Assembly (NCBI GenBank): GCA_963841705.1
Contig: CAWJDY010000026.1
Span: 1 to 64,000, forward strand
Source: VAZQ01 sp963841705
Lineage (GTDB): Bacteria; Pseudomonadota; Alphaproteobacteria; Rhizobiales; Xanthobacteraceae
Direction of reading: 5' to 3'
DNA length: 64,000 nt
Position numbers and translations under genes: made by a program. Positions 48,544 through 57,629 of the stretch are shown here, in pieces (the first letter of the stretch is position 1; each line of letters begins with the position of its first letter). The notes under the pieces were generated by a model. The model saw only the letters and a list, made by a program, of their open reading frames with translations. It had not been told where the DNA came from and did no database searches.

Positions 48544-49205
48544 TGGACATGACGCTGCGGGATCGCAACGCGTTCTCATCCCGCGACTTCTTCAATCGCG
48601 CTCGCTCTCGTTTGAACCTGGAAGTCCCTGCGGCGCTGAACGATCTGAGCGCGGAAGCAAGGAGGGGCGATCTCGATCTCGATCCGCTTCTGTGGGAGCG
48701 AGCAGGGGTACGGGCGACGCGGCCGGCAGCGGTGCTCGTTCCGGTCGTTGATCGGTCCGACCCGCAAATACTGCTCACGCTTCGCACGGAGCTTCCAAGT
48801 CACCCCGGCCAGATCGCTTTTCCCGGCGGCAAGATCGACCCGCATGACCCATCACCCGCGGATGCTGCCCTGCGCGAAGCCTTCGAGGAGATCGGCCTCT
48901 CGCCCGCGTGCATCCAACCGATCGGGTATCTCGACCTCTATCTCACCTTCTCCGGCTACCGCATCCTGCCGACGGTTGCGCGGGTGCTGCCCGATTATCG
49001 GATCTCGCTGTCCGAAGCGGAAGTAGCCGATGCTTTCGAAGTGCCGCTTGCCTTTCTCATGGACGCGCAGAATCATTCCGTGCACAGCCGGGAGTGGAAA
49101 GGAGTGACACGGCGGCACTACGCCATGCCATTCGGCGACCGCTACATTTGGGGCGTAACTGCAGGTATCCTGCGCAATTTATATGAGCGCATTTACATGC
49201 CTTGA
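48543..49205 (+). CDS. Nudix CoA pyrophosphatase
   Basis: A 220-residue Nudix hydrolase of the CoA-pyrophosphatase (YeaB/NudL) group. The motif LPSHPGQIAFPGGKIDPHDP, then ALREAFEEIGL, combines the UPF0035 signature with the Nudix box. It cleaves CoA and acyl-CoA to 3,5-ADP and phosphopantetheine. It begins on the stop codon of DUF1285. Confidence 0.9.
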   Translation: MDMTLRDRNAFSSRDFFNRARSRLNLEVPAALNDLSAEARRGDLDLDPLLWERAGVRATRPAAVLVPVVDRSDPQILLTLRTELPSHPGQIAFPGGKIDPHDPSPADAALREAFEEIGLSPACIQPIGYLDLYLTFSGYRILPTVARVLPDYRISLSEAEVADAFEVPLAFLMDAQNHSVHSREWKGVTRRHYAMPFGDRYIWGVTAGILRNLYERIYMP

Positions 49206-49247
49206 TCGGCTTCGCGACGGCTCAGCTGATTGACGAAAAGACGAGCC

Positions 49248-49511
49248 ATGATTCGTCCGGTATTCACTGAAGTCGCCCTGTTCCTTCTACCGTTCGTCGC
49301 CTACGGCATTTTTCTCTGGTCGACGCGCGCGGGAGTATTGCAGCCCGAAAGCTGGGCGCTCCCGCGCATCATGTGGCTGCTCATATGCGCGCTCGTCCTG
49401 ATGATCGGCAGCTTTGTCGTGCTCGCGCAATGGGGCGGCGCTCCTCCGGGATCGACCTACGTTCCCGCGCATTATGAGAATGACAGGTTCGTGCCGGGGC
49501 AGACCAGGTGA
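49248..49511 (+). CDS. DUF6111-like small membrane protein
   Basis: An 87-residue protein with two membrane spans (TEVALFLLPFVAYGIFLWST and IMWLLICALVLMIGSFVVLA) and a polar tail GSTYVPAHYENDRFVPGQ. The order Nudix - this protein - cca is conserved in Rhizobiales, where the family is called DUF6111. Its stop overlaps the GTG of cca by four bases. Confidence 0.78.
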   Translation: MIRPVFTEVALFLLPFVAYGIFLWSTRAGVLQPESWALPRIMWLLICALVLMIGSFVVLAQWGGAPPGSTYVPAHYENDRFVPGQTR

Positions 49512-50773
49512 GGCAAAACTTCGCGCAACAGCAACGGCTCGAGGCTGCCTGGCTTCGCCAGCCGCCCCTGTGCGACATTCTCGCTGTTCTCGACGGTGCG
49601 GGAGAAGAGGCCCGGGTCGTTGGGGGTGCGATCCGCAACACCCTTCTTGGCGGTCGGCCTGGAGACATTGACATCGCCACCACTGCGCTGCCGGACGAAG
49701 TCATCAAGCGCATCCAAGCGGCGGGGTTCAAGGCGGTGCCGACTGGGATTGAGCACGGCACCATCACCGCAGTTGCGGAGGGGCAACCGTTCGAGATCAC
49801 CACGCTGCGCGAGGATGTCGAGACCTTCGGCCGACGAGCGAAGGTCGTCTTCGGTCGGGACTGGAAACGCGATGCCGAGCGCCGGGATTTTACCATGAAT
49901 GCGCTCTCGGCGACGCCGCAAGGCGTGATTTACGACTACGTGGGCGGTCTATCCGATATTGCCGCACGGCGAGTGCGATTCATCGGCAACGCGGCGAGCC
50001 GCATCTCTGAAGATTATCTGCGCATTCTGCGGTTCTTCCGCTTTCATGCGGAGTACGGCGAGGGCGCGCCCGACCCCGAAGGCCTAGCCGCCTGCATCGC
50101 CGGGCGTGCCGGGCTAGAGCAATTGTCGCGCGAGCGCGTTCGGCTGGAATTGCTCAAGCTTCTGCTCGCCAAGCATGCCCTGGATTTGCTGGCGGTCATG
50201 GCCGACACAGGCTTGCTCGACCGACTACTCGGTGGAGTGCCGCTGCTGGCAAGCCTCTCCAAGATGATCGAGATCGAGTCCGCGCTCAAATTGCCGCCCG
50301 ACTGCATCCGGCGGCTGGGCGCCGTCGGCGTTTCCGTCATCGAGGATGCGGATCGCCTGCGCGAAAGGTTGCGGGTATCCAATGCGGAATACGAACGCCT
50401 GGCCTCCATGGCAGATCGCTGGTGGCACATCTCCTCGGTATGGGATCAGCAACGTGCGCGCGTATCACTCTATCGCCTGGGCCGCGAGCGTTATCTCGAT
50501 CGGGTACTGCTCGCGTGGGCGCGTTCGCCCGAAACCGCCGCCGATGACCGCTGGTCGTCGATGGTCAGGCTGCCCGAGCACTGGATGATACCCAGGTTTC
50601 CGCTGCGGGCAGCCGATTTTGTCGCGCGCGGTCTGCCCAAAGGGCCGCAGCTCGGCAGAGCGCTCGCTATGGCAGAGGAGGCTTGGACCGTGGCCGGCTT
50701 CCCCGTCGATTGCCGTTCGCTCGCCATGATCGCGGACGGGGCGACAGCAATGATCAGGGCAGAAAACCGCTGA
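49508..50773 (+). CDS. cca: CCA-adding tRNA nucleotidyltransferase
   Basis: A 421-residue class II nucleotidyltransferase. EARVVGGAIRNTLLGGRPGD then IDIATT carries the GG and DxD catalytic motifs, ERRDFTMNALS is motif B and EDYLRILRFFRFHAEYG is motif D with the base-reading residues. It adds or repairs the 3-prime CCA of tRNAs (some relatives work only as poly(A) polymerase). The start is GTG 49508, overlapping the previous stop. Confidence 0.95.
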   Translation: MRQNFAQQQRLEAAWLRQPPLCDILAVLDGAGEEARVVGGAIRNTLLGGRPGDIDIATTALPDEVIKRIQAAGFKAVPTGIEHGTITAVAEGQPFEITTLREDVETFGRRAKVVFGRDWKRDAERRDFTMNALSATPQGVIYDYVGGLSDIAARRVRFIGNAASRISEDYLRILRFFRFHAEYGEGAPDPEGLAACIAGRAGLEQLSRERVRLELLKLLLAKHALDLLAVMADTGLLDRLLGGVPLLASLSKMIEIESALKLPPDCIRRLGAVGVSVIEDADRLRERLRVSNAEYERLASMADRWWHISSVWDQQRARVSLYRLGRERYLDRVLLAWARSPETAADDRWSSMVRLPEHWMIPRFPLRAADFVARGLPKGPQLGRALAMAEEAWTVAGFPVDCRSLAMIADGATAMIRAENR

Positions 50774-50887
50774 GACCACTCCTCGGCGTCGCTGCCCCCC
50801 GTGCAGCTGCGCAGACCAAGAAAGCTCCAGACGACGACTCGCTACCGGCATGCTTCGGCATTAGACTTGTGGCCGAGAGGACAGCGC

Positions 50888-51133
50888 ATGAACGCCATCC
50901 GCCGGCCCGCCGACATCGCGCGCCGCAGCGCCAAAGCCCTGGCCGGCCGGCCGGCGCGGGATGCGTTTCGCCGCGAAACGTTTTCGCTGCCGCGCGAAGC
51001 GGCACGCGAGAAAGCACGCGAGATGTTTCGCCGGTTTCCAAAGGCTGCCTACATGACGGAAATCGAATCGTGGCGCGTGTTGCCCGGTGATCGGATCGAG
51101 TTCACCGTGCGGCGGCTGCCAACCGCCGACTGA
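50888..51133 (+). CDS. Small basic hypothetical protein
   Basis: An 81-residue Arg/Ala-rich protein (RRPADIARRSAKALAGRPAR, then EAAREKAREMFRRFPKAAYM) with a beta-like end (IESWRVLPGDRIEFTVRRLP). GAGAGGA lies upstream of the ATG. Similar short proteins occur in Bradyrhizobium relatives, but no function is known. Confidence 0.62.
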   Translation: MNAIRRPADIARRSAKALAGRPARDAFRRETFSLPREAAREKAREMFRRFPKAAYMTEIESWRVLPGDRIEFTVRRLPTAD

Positions 51134-51174
51134 GATTAGCTGGCTGGGGCGACCCGCGACCGCGCGAGGGCTCA

Positions 51175-51930
51175 TTGTCCTTTGGGCTTGAGGGACTCTC
51201 GTTGGCGCAACTCGCGATGATCGCCGCGACTGCGCTGGTCACATCATTTATCGGCGGGGTGGCGGGATATGGTACCGGAGCTTTGATGCCCCTGGTTCTC
51301 GTGCCGATCGTCGGCGCCGAGCCCGTGGTTCCGATCATTTCACTCTCGGCACTGCTCACCAATACCGGCCGCGTGGCGGCATTCCGTCATCTGGTCAATC
51401 GGCGCCTGGCAATTGTGGTGCTCGCGAGCGCGGTGCCAACCTGCGCGCTCGGGGCATGGGGATACACCAAGCTGAGCGGCCGAGGCGCGCTCATCGTGAT
51501 TGCCTGCATGCTGATGGCGAGTGTTCCGCTGCGCCGGCTGGCAAGGCGGCGTGGATCTGCGCTCTCGCCTCGTGGCCTTGCGCTCGCGGCATTCGGCTGG
51601 GGGCCGCTTGCCGGCGGTACCGTTGGCGCAGGCATCATCCTGCTCTCGCTGTTAATGGCCACGGGCCTCGAAGGTGCCGCGGTTGTTGCCACCGACGCGC
51701 TCATCTCCATCGGAATCGGGATCGCGAAGTTCGTCACCTTCGGGCTGGCTGGCGTTGTTACGGCGCAGGTCGTCGCCGTCGCGCTATTGATCGGCGCGTT
51801 GGCATTTCCCGGGGCTTTCGTCGCGAAAGCAATGGTCGAGCGGCTGCCGCTTCATGTGCACACGGCAGTTCTCGATGCTGTGGTCATTGTCGGCGGCGCC
51901 GTGATGATCGGGAATGCGATCACGCGTTGA
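51175..51930 (+). CDS. TauE/SafE-family membrane permease
   Basis: A 251-residue integral membrane protein with about seven to eight hydrophobic spans. The first half has VTSFIGGVAGYGTGALMPLV and SALLTNTGRVAAFRHLV; the second half has FGWGPLAGGTVGAGIILLSL, the paired family motif. Members export sulfite, sulfoacetate or related anions. The start is a TTG. It ends one base before the convergent hemF stop. Confidence 0.9.
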   Translation: MSFGLEGLSLAQLAMIAATALVTSFIGGVAGYGTGALMPLVLVPIVGAEPVVPIISLSALLTNTGRVAAFRHLVNRRLAIVVLASAVPTCALGAWGYTKLSGRGALIVIACMLMASVPLRRLARRRGSALSPRGLALAAFGWGPLAGGTVGAGIILLSLLMATGLEGAAVVATDALISIGIGIAKFVTFGLAGVVTAQVVAVALLIGALAFPGAFVAKAMVERLPLHVHTAVLDAVVIVGGAVMIGNAITR

Positions 51931-52824
51931 CTACGGCCATTTCACCACCGGCGGAAGCGAGGAGAGAATGGATTCCACGTTGCCGCCGGTGCGCAGGCCG
52001 AAGATCGTTCCGCGATCGTAGAGCAGATTGAATTCGACATAGCGGCCGCGCTGCACCAGCTGTTCCTCGCGTTCTGCGTCGCTCCACGGCAGCGCATAGT
52101 TTCTTCTGACCAGCTCCGGATACACGGTCCGAAATGTGCGGCCCACGTCCTGCGTGAAGGCAAAGTCAGCTTCCCAATCCCCGCTGTCCAGATAGTCGTA
52201 GAAGATACCTCCAACCCCACGCATTTCGTTGCGATGCTTCAAAAAGAAGTAGTCATCGCACCATTTTTTGTATTTTTCATAAGGCGCTACTGCCGAATGG
52301 GGTTCACATGCTGCCCGCATTGCAGAATGAAACGCTATCGTGTCCGGATCGTCCTGCAACCGCCTACGTCCGAGCACCGGAGTGAGGTCCGCACCGCCGC
52401 CGAACCAAGCTCTGCTGGTCGCGACGTACCGGGTATTCATATGCGCTGCCGGCACATTCGGATTATGCGGATGAGCGATGAGCGAAAGACCGCAAGCCCA
52501 AAAGCGCGGGTCGGTTTCGGCACCAGGGATTTCGCTGCGAAACTCGGCCGCGAACTCACCGAACACGGTCGAGACATGCACCCCAACCTTCTCGAATACC
52601 CGCCCTCGCAGCATCGACATTTCGCCGCCTCCGCCTGGACCTCCAGTACGGTCGCTGCGGCTCCAGGGCGTGCGCAGAAAATGTCCGGAAGCTCTGTCTG
52701 CCTGAGGCGCGCCGGGCGGCAAGGAAGACTCCAAGGCCTCGAATGCGCCGCAGATCTCATTTCGCAGCGTCTCGAACCAGCGCTGTGCACGCTCTTTGCG
52801 AGATTCAAAAGATGCAAGCGGCAT
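51931..52824 (-). CDS. hemF: Oxygen-dependent coproporphyrinogen-III oxidase
   Basis: A 297-residue HemF. SMLRGRVFEKVGVHVSTVFG, HPHNPNVPAAHMNTRYVAT, WFGGGADLTPVL and CDDYFFLKHRNEMRGVGGIF match the family, including the conserved His residues. It converts coproporphyrinogen III to protoporphyrinogen IX with O2. It abuts the convergent TauE gene. No clear FNR box was found upstream. Confidence 0.96.
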   Translation of the reverse strand: MPLASFESRKERAQRWFETLRNEICGAFEALESSLPPGAPQADRASGHFLRTPWSRSDRTGGPGGGGEMSMLRGRVFEKVGVHVSTVFGEFAAEFRSEIPGAETDPRFWACGLSLIAHPHNPNVPAAHMNTRYVATSRAWFGGGADLTPVLGRRRLQDDPDTIAFHSAMRAACEPHSAVAPYEKYKKWCDDYFFLKHRNEMRGVGGIFYDYLDSGDWEADFAFTQDVGRTFRTVYPELVRRNYALPWSDAEREEQLVQRGRYVEFNLLYDRGTIFGLRTGGNVESILSSLPPVVKWP

Positions 52825-53114
52825 CGATCGGTTTCCGTCGCCTTGCTCGAGGACGAGCTACACTTGTGTCCCCAAGAATGCACGAAGTGATTTTGATGAG
52901 GACGGACCGAAAATTCCATACACAAGGCAATATTTTGCCATTCTTTCAGGAGAGCTTCACGTGCGTGGGGGATCTGGGGGTGTGCTGTCGCCGCCGTTGC
53001 TTGGGGATTGGCAAACGGCTCCGCGACCAGCGCCAGCGAGCGAGGCGGGTGAGGGGTAGCGCCCAGGGGCGTGAGAACGTCCTTCACCCGCCTCGTCATC
53101 CTTGCTCGATGACT
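52825..53114. other. hemF upstream region
   Basis: 290 bases between hemF and trmL, both on the minus strand. No gene is supported. An AT-rich patch at 52903-52945 (AAAATTCCATACACAAGGCA, then ATATTTTGCC) is the likely hemF promoter zone, but no exact boxes can be fixed. Confidence 0.4.
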
Positions 53115-53597
53115 TCAAGTGAGGCCGGTGTCGAATTTCGTCGGCAGCCCTGCCTGGCGCAGTGCTTCACCAACGACCATCGCGACTGCCACCGCGACGT
53201 TAAGCGAGCGCATGCCAGGCTGCATTGGAATGGCAAGCCTTGTGTCGGCGGCCCGGTGCACCTCCTCGGGAGCGCCAGACAACTCGCGGCCAAACAGTAG
53301 AATATCGTCAGCGCGGAATTTGTGATCGAGGTATGACACGCCTGCGTGAGTAGTGAGCAGGGTAAGTCGCGCATGCGTGGCGTTGCGCCAAGCGTTGAAT
53401 GCGTGCCAGCTGGCATGCCGTACGATGGCAGCTCGGTCGAGATAGTCCATGCCCGCGCGATGGAAGGAGCGATCAGTCGTCGGAAAACCGGCGGGCTCGA
53501 CAATGTGGACCTCTATACCGACGCATGCAGCCAGGCGCAGAATGGTCCCGGTGTTCTGCGGAATATCGGGCTGGAAAAGCGCAAGCCGGATTGGCAA
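53115..53597 (-). CDS. trmL: tRNA 2-O-methyltransferase TrmL (wobble position 34)
   Basis: A 160-residue SPOUT methyltransferase close to E. coli TrmL (157 aa). RLALFQPDIPQNTGTILRLA, GFPTTDRSFHRAGMDYLD, LFGRELSGAPEEV and RLAIPMQPGMRSLNVAVAVA form the knot motifs. It 2-O-methylates C34 or cmnm5U34 in tRNA-Leu. An ordinary ATG start is used. It is divergent from the pet operon. Confidence 0.95.
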   Translation of the reverse strand: MPIRLALFQPDIPQNTGTILRLAACVGIEVHIVEPAGFPTTDRSFHRAGMDYLDRAAIVRHASWHAFNAWRNATHARLTLLTTHAGVSYLDHKFRADDILLFGRELSGAPEEVHRAADTRLAIPMQPGMRSLNVAVAVAMVVGEALRQAGLPTKFDTGLT

Positions 53598-53870
53598 AGC
53601 TCCACACCTTGGGAAGACGGCAGCATCGCCCTAGCAGGCGAAAAATCTGATCCGCAAGCGCTTTCGTCGCGCCCCGCGCATGCGACACCGCCCCACTTGC
53701 ACTCAAGCGGCAAGGGTGCCAATTAAACCCCGTAGAACAAGCGCCGCCGCCGGGCGGCGTCGCCGTGTCGGGGGCACAGCAAGTCGCCAGCACTCGAACC
53801 CCAGGCGGGTTTGTGCAACGGTGGCTGCGGCAACCGAGGTAGCACACAAGGGTTGCACCCCGTGACCACG

Positions 53871-54389
53871 ATGTCTTCGGCCGAGCCGACCCGCCGAGAT
53901 TTCCTCTACATAGCAACCGGCGCTGCCGCGGCGGTGGGGACCGCTGGCGCGCTGTGGCCGATCCTTGCGCAAATGAATCCGGACGCCTCGACGATTGCCA
54001 TGGGGGCGCCAATCGAGGTCGATCTTACGCCCATTGCAGAAGGGCAAGTGATCAAGGTGTTCTGGCGCAGCAAGCCGATCTTCATCAATCATCGCACCAA
54101 AAAGCAGGTCGAGGAGGCACAGAACGTCGACGTGGCGAAGCTGCCCGATCCACAGCCCGACTCTGCGCGGGTCAAGCCGGGCCATGAGCAGTGGCAGGTC
54201 TTGATCGCCATCTGCACGCATCTGGGCTGCATCCCGCTGGCGGATCAGGGGCCCTATGACGGATATTTCTGCCCTTGCCATGGCTCCGTTTACGATACGT
54301 CAGGCCGCATCCGGCAGGGGCCTGCCCCCCTCAACCTTGCGCTGCCCCCTTACGAGTTTTTGTCCGATGCGAAGGTCCGCATCGGCTGA
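53871..54389 (+). CDS. petA: Cytochrome bc1 Rieske iron-sulfur subunit
   Basis: A 172-residue Rieske protein. An N-terminal Tat-type sequence (PTRRDFLYIATGAAAAVGTA) anchors it in the membrane. The [2Fe-2S] motifs CTHLGC and CPCHGS contain the two Cys and two His ligands. It transfers electrons from ubiquinol to cytochrome c1. ATG 53871 is chosen; an upstream GTG at 53862 is possible. petB overlaps its stop. Confidence 0.96.
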   Translation: MSSAEPTRRDFLYIATGAAAAVGTAGALWPILAQMNPDASTIAMGAPIEVDLTPIAEGQVIKVFWRSKPIFINHRTKKQVEEAQNVDVAKLPDPQPDSARVKPGHEQWQVLIAICTHLGCIPLADQGPYDGYFCPCHGSVYDTSGRIRQGPAPLNLALPPYEFLSDAKVRIG

Positions 54390-55672
54390 TGGTCCATCAG
54401 AGCATGAACGCACATCCGAGCTATCAGCCGAAGAATGCATTCATGCAGTGGCTCGAGCGGCGTCTGCCGATCGCGGGCCTGATCTACTCCTCATTCATCG
54501 TCTATCCGACGCCACGCAACCTGAACTACTGGTGGACGTTCGGGGGCATTCTCACTTTCATGCTTGCGGTACAGATCGTCACGGGCGTGGTGCTCGCGAT
54601 GCACTACATGCCCAGCGCCGGCGATGCGTTCGATTCGGTCGAGCACATCATGCGCGATGTCAACTACGGTTGGCTGTTGCGCTATGTGCACGCGAACGGC
54701 GGGTCCATGTTCTTCCTCGCCGCCTACATCCACCTGTTTCGCGGCCTGTATTACGGCTCCTACAAGGAGCCGCGTGAAGTGCTGTGGATACTCGGCGTCA
54801 TTCTGCTCCTGCTCATGATCGTGACCGGGTTCATGGGGTATGTGCTGCCCTGGGGTCAGATGAGCTACTGGGCGGCCACCGTCATCACCAACCTGTTCTC
54901 GGCTATCCCTCTGGTCGGCGAATCCATAGTGACGTGGTTGTGGGGCGGCTATGCCGTAGGTGGTCCCACGCTCAATCGATTCTATGCCTTGCATTACCTG
55001 CTGCCGTTCGTGATCGCCGGGGTCGTGGTCCTTCACATCTGGGCCCTGCATGTGGTGGGGCAGAACAATCCGGACGGCATCGAGCCTCAGACCGCGGACG
55101 ACACGGTCGCCTTCACTCCCTACGCGACCATAAAGGATGCGTTCCTGATGATGGTGTACTGCATCCTGTTCGCCTGGTTCGTATTTTACGTCCCCAACTT
55201 CCTCGGCCACCCCGACAACTACATTCCGGCCAACCCGGCAGTGACGCCGACGCACATCGTGCCGGAATGGTACTATCTGCCGTTCTACGCGATTTTGCGC
55301 GCGATCCCGAACAAGCTGCTGGGCGTGACGGCACTGGTCGCGTCGATCTTTGTGCTCATGCTGCTGCCCTGGCTCGACACATCGAAGGTGAGATCCGCAC
55401 GCTATCGGCCTTTGTATCGGCAGTTCTTCTGGGTATTTTTCATTGTCTGCGTCGGGCTTGGCTGGCTGGGGTCGAAGCCGCCGGAAGGCAACTACGTGCT
55501 GTTCGCGCGAATCTTTACCGTCTACTACTTTGCGTTCTTCTTTGTGATCCTGCCGGTGCTGGGCAAGGTCGAGAAAACGAAGCTGCCCCCTAAATCGATT
55601 TCGCAGGCAGTGCTGCGCCACGGAATGCCGATTGGGACCCCGGCGCCCCCGCCCGACGTGCACAAGGCTTGA
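54389..55672 (+). CDS. petB: Cytochrome b of the bc1 complex
   Basis: A 427-residue cytochrome b with eight membrane spans. The b-heme His residues lie in LLRYVHANGGSMFFLAAYIH and FYALHYLLPFVIAGVVVLHI. The Qo-site motif is PEWYYLPFY. The ATG at 54389 overlaps the petA stop (TGATG); ATG 54404 also fits. The protein ends in a normal stop six bases before petC, so cytochromes b and c1 are not fused as they are in Bradyrhizobium FbcH. Confidence 0.96.
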   Translation: MVHQSMNAHPSYQPKNAFMQWLERRLPIAGLIYSSFIVYPTPRNLNYWWTFGGILTFMLAVQIVTGVVLAMHYMPSAGDAFDSVEHIMRDVNYGWLLRYVHANGGSMFFLAAYIHLFRGLYYGSYKEPREVLWILGVILLLLMIVTGFMGYVLPWGQMSYWAATVITNLFSAIPLVGESIVTWLWGGYAVGGPTLNRFYALHYLLPFVIAGVVVLHIWALHVVGQNNPDGIEPQTADDTVAFTPYATIKDAFLMMVYCILFAWFVFYVPNFLGHPDNYIPANPAVTPTHIVPEWYYLPFYAILRAIPNKLLGVTALVASIFVLMLLPWLDTSKVRSARYRPLYRQFFWVFFIVCVGLGWLGSKPPEGNYVLFARIFTVYYFAFFFVILPVLGKVEKTKLPPKSISQAVLRHGMPIGTPAPPPDVHKA

Positions 55673-55678
55673 ACTGTC

Positions 55679-56563
55679 ATGATCCTCGGGCGCTCGATCA
55701 TAGTTGCCGCCGTCGCGGTCACGCTGCTCGCTCCGGCGCTGGCGCAAGAGCCGTCGCATGAGGAAACGTTGCCCCCAAAGAACCGGTGGTCGTTTGCCGG
55801 ACCTTTCGGGATATTCGACCGGGGACAGCTCCAACGCGGTTTGAAGGTCTATCGCGAGGTGTGCTCGACCTGCCATGGCCTGAAGCTGGTCGCCTTCCGC
55901 GATCTCGCCGCGCCAGGCGGGCCGGGCTTTACCACGGCCCAGGCAGAAGCGATCGCAGCCGAATACAAGATCCAGGATGGCCCCAACGACCAAGGCGAGA
56001 TGTTCGAGCGGCCCGGCCGGTTGGCCGACTATTTTCCGGCGCCGTTCCCGAACGAGCAGGCGGGGCGAGCTCGCTTCAACGCCGTGCCGCCGGACCTTTC
56101 CGTCATCGCCAAGGCCCGCGGATTTGAGCGGGGCTTCCCGTACTGGGTGTTCGACCTGATCACGCAGTATCAGGAGCAGGGTCCGGACTACGTGACGGCA
56201 CTCATGCAGGGGTACGAAGCCAATCCGCCGGCCGGCGTCACGCTTCCACCCGGTACTGTCTACAACAAATATTTTCCGGCGCACGCGCTAGCGATGCCCC
56301 CGCCCTTGTCCGACCAGCGTGTCGAGTATACCGACGGCGCTCCTACGACCGTGGAACAATATGCCAAGGACATCTCGGCTTTCCTGATGTGGGCGGCGGA
56401 GCCTCACCTCGACCAGAGAAAACGTGTCGGCATGCAGGTATTCATTTTCCTGATCATTTTCGCCGGGCTTCTCTACTTCACGAAGAAAAAGGTCTGGCAT
56501 CAAGTCGAGCTGCATCCGGAAAAGCTGCGGGGACGGCCTCCGGTAGAATATCCGAGCGCATGA
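55679..56563 (+). CDS. petC: Cytochrome c1 of the bc1 complex
   Basis: A 294-residue cytochrome c1. A cleavable signal (1-22, ending ALAQ) precedes the heme motif CSTCHG, the axial Met region (HALAMPPPLSD) and a C-terminal membrane anchor (VGMQVFIFLIIFAGLLYF). It passes electrons to soluble cytochrome c. It is an independent gene with its own signal peptide. Confidence 0.96.
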   Translation: MILGRSIIVAAVAVTLLAPALAQEPSHEETLPPKNRWSFAGPFGIFDRGQLQRGLKVYREVCSTCHGLKLVAFRDLAAPGGPGFTTAQAEAIAAEYKIQDGPNDQGEMFERPGRLADYFPAPFPNEQAGRARFNAVPPDLSVIAKARGFERGFPYWVFDLITQYQEQGPDYVTALMQGYEANPPAGVTLPPGTVYNKYFPAHALAMPPPLSDQRVEYTDGAPTTVEQYAKDISAFLMWAAEPHLDQRKRVGMQVFIFLIIFAGLLYFTKKKVWHQVELHPEKLRGRPPVEYPSA

Positions 56564-56729
56564 AGCCGGCTCCCCGTCGTCCGGGGTTGCCGAACTCCGG
56601 TTACGTCAAGGCACCCAAGCGCAATCAAGTCTGCGCCGACGGCGTACGCTCTCTCGTCCCGAAAGGCATTGAGGTGCTTCGGCCTTGGGCCAAGCTGGGC
56701 CGGGCAAAGTCGGTCGGCAATAGCGACCC

Positions 56730-57629
56730 ATGACGAAAGCAGTCCTCGGCATCATTGGCGGCTCCGGCATCTACGACCTGCCCGGATTGGAGAAGCCGCG
56801 GGTCAGAAGGATAAGAAGCCCTTGGGGCGAGCCCTCCGCGGCATTGCGCGTCGGAGAGATAGCAGGGACGCCGATCGTATTTCTCGCCCGTCACGACAAG
56901 GGCCACCGCCTCTCCCCTTCCGACATCAACTATCGCGCCAATATCGATGTGCTCAAGCGCGCTGGGGTAACCGACCTGGTCTCCCTCTCCGCTTGCGGCT
57001 CCTTCAAGCAGGATCTGCCGCCAAGCACCTTTGTCCTTGTCGACCAGTTCATCGATCGAACCTTCAATCGGGCGGGCTCTTTTTTCGGGAAGGGCTGTGT
57101 GGCGCACGTCTCCATGGCACATCCGGTCTCGCCGCGCCTGCAGGACCGTATCGCCGCGGCGGCAGGAGCCGAAGGCATAAGGCTGGTGCGCGGGGGCACG
57201 TACATCTGCATGGAAGGCCCACAGTTCTCAACCTATGCCGAGAGCATGACCTACAAAGGGCTTGGCTATTCGGTAATCGGAATGACCAACCTGCCGGAAG
57301 CAAAGCTCGCGCGCGAGGCGGAGATTTGCTACGCGACCGTGGCCATGGTCACCGACTTCGATTGTTGGCATCCCGACCACGATGCGGTGACGGTGCAGGA
57401 CATCGTCTCTGTGCTCATGGCCAACGCGGAAAAGGCCAAGGCGCTCGTCGCCCGATTAGCCCGAGATTTCCCGGCCGAGCATGAGCCCTGCCCGATCGGG
57501 TCGGATCGTGCCCTCGACAGCGCGCTCATTACCGCCCCGGAGGCGCGCGATCCCAAGCTCCTCAAGAAGCTCGATGCGGTCGCGGGCCGCGTTCTGGGCA
57601 AGCCGATCAGATCACCGCAAGCGGTCTGA
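56730..57629 (+). CDS. mtnP: S-methyl-5-thioadenosine phosphorylase
   Basis: A 299-residue purine nucleoside phosphorylase. LGIIGGSGIYDLPGL, FLARHDKGHRLSPSDINYRA, GGTYICMEGPQFSTYAES and MTNLPEAKLAREAEICYATV are MTAP signatures, including residues that favour the methylthio sugar. It releases adenine and 5-methylthioribose-1-phosphate from MTA. apt, which salvages adenine, lies 1.1 kb downstream. Its end overlaps a convergent flavoprotein gene by 18 bases. Confidence 0.95.
   Translation: MTKAVLGIIGGSGIYDLPGLEKPRVRRIRSPWGEPSAALRVGEIAGTPIVFLARHDKGHRLSPSDINYRANIDVLKRAGVTDLVSLSACGSFKQDLPPSTFVLVDQFIDRTFNRAGSFFGKGCVAHVSMAHPVSPRLQDRIAAAAGAEGIRLVRGGTYICMEGPQFSTYAESMTYKGLGYSVIGMTNLPEAKLAREAEICYATVAMVTDFDCWHPDHDAVTVQDIVSVLMANAEKAKALVARLARDFPAEHEPCPIGSDRALDSALITAPEARDPKLLKKLDAVAGRVLGKPIRSPQAV

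Noticed and set aside
54491..56284. A 597-codon open frame on the minus strand
   Set aside because: It is antisense to petB and petC, is rich in His/Arg/Asp and has no family likeness; it is a shadow of the two cytochrome genes.
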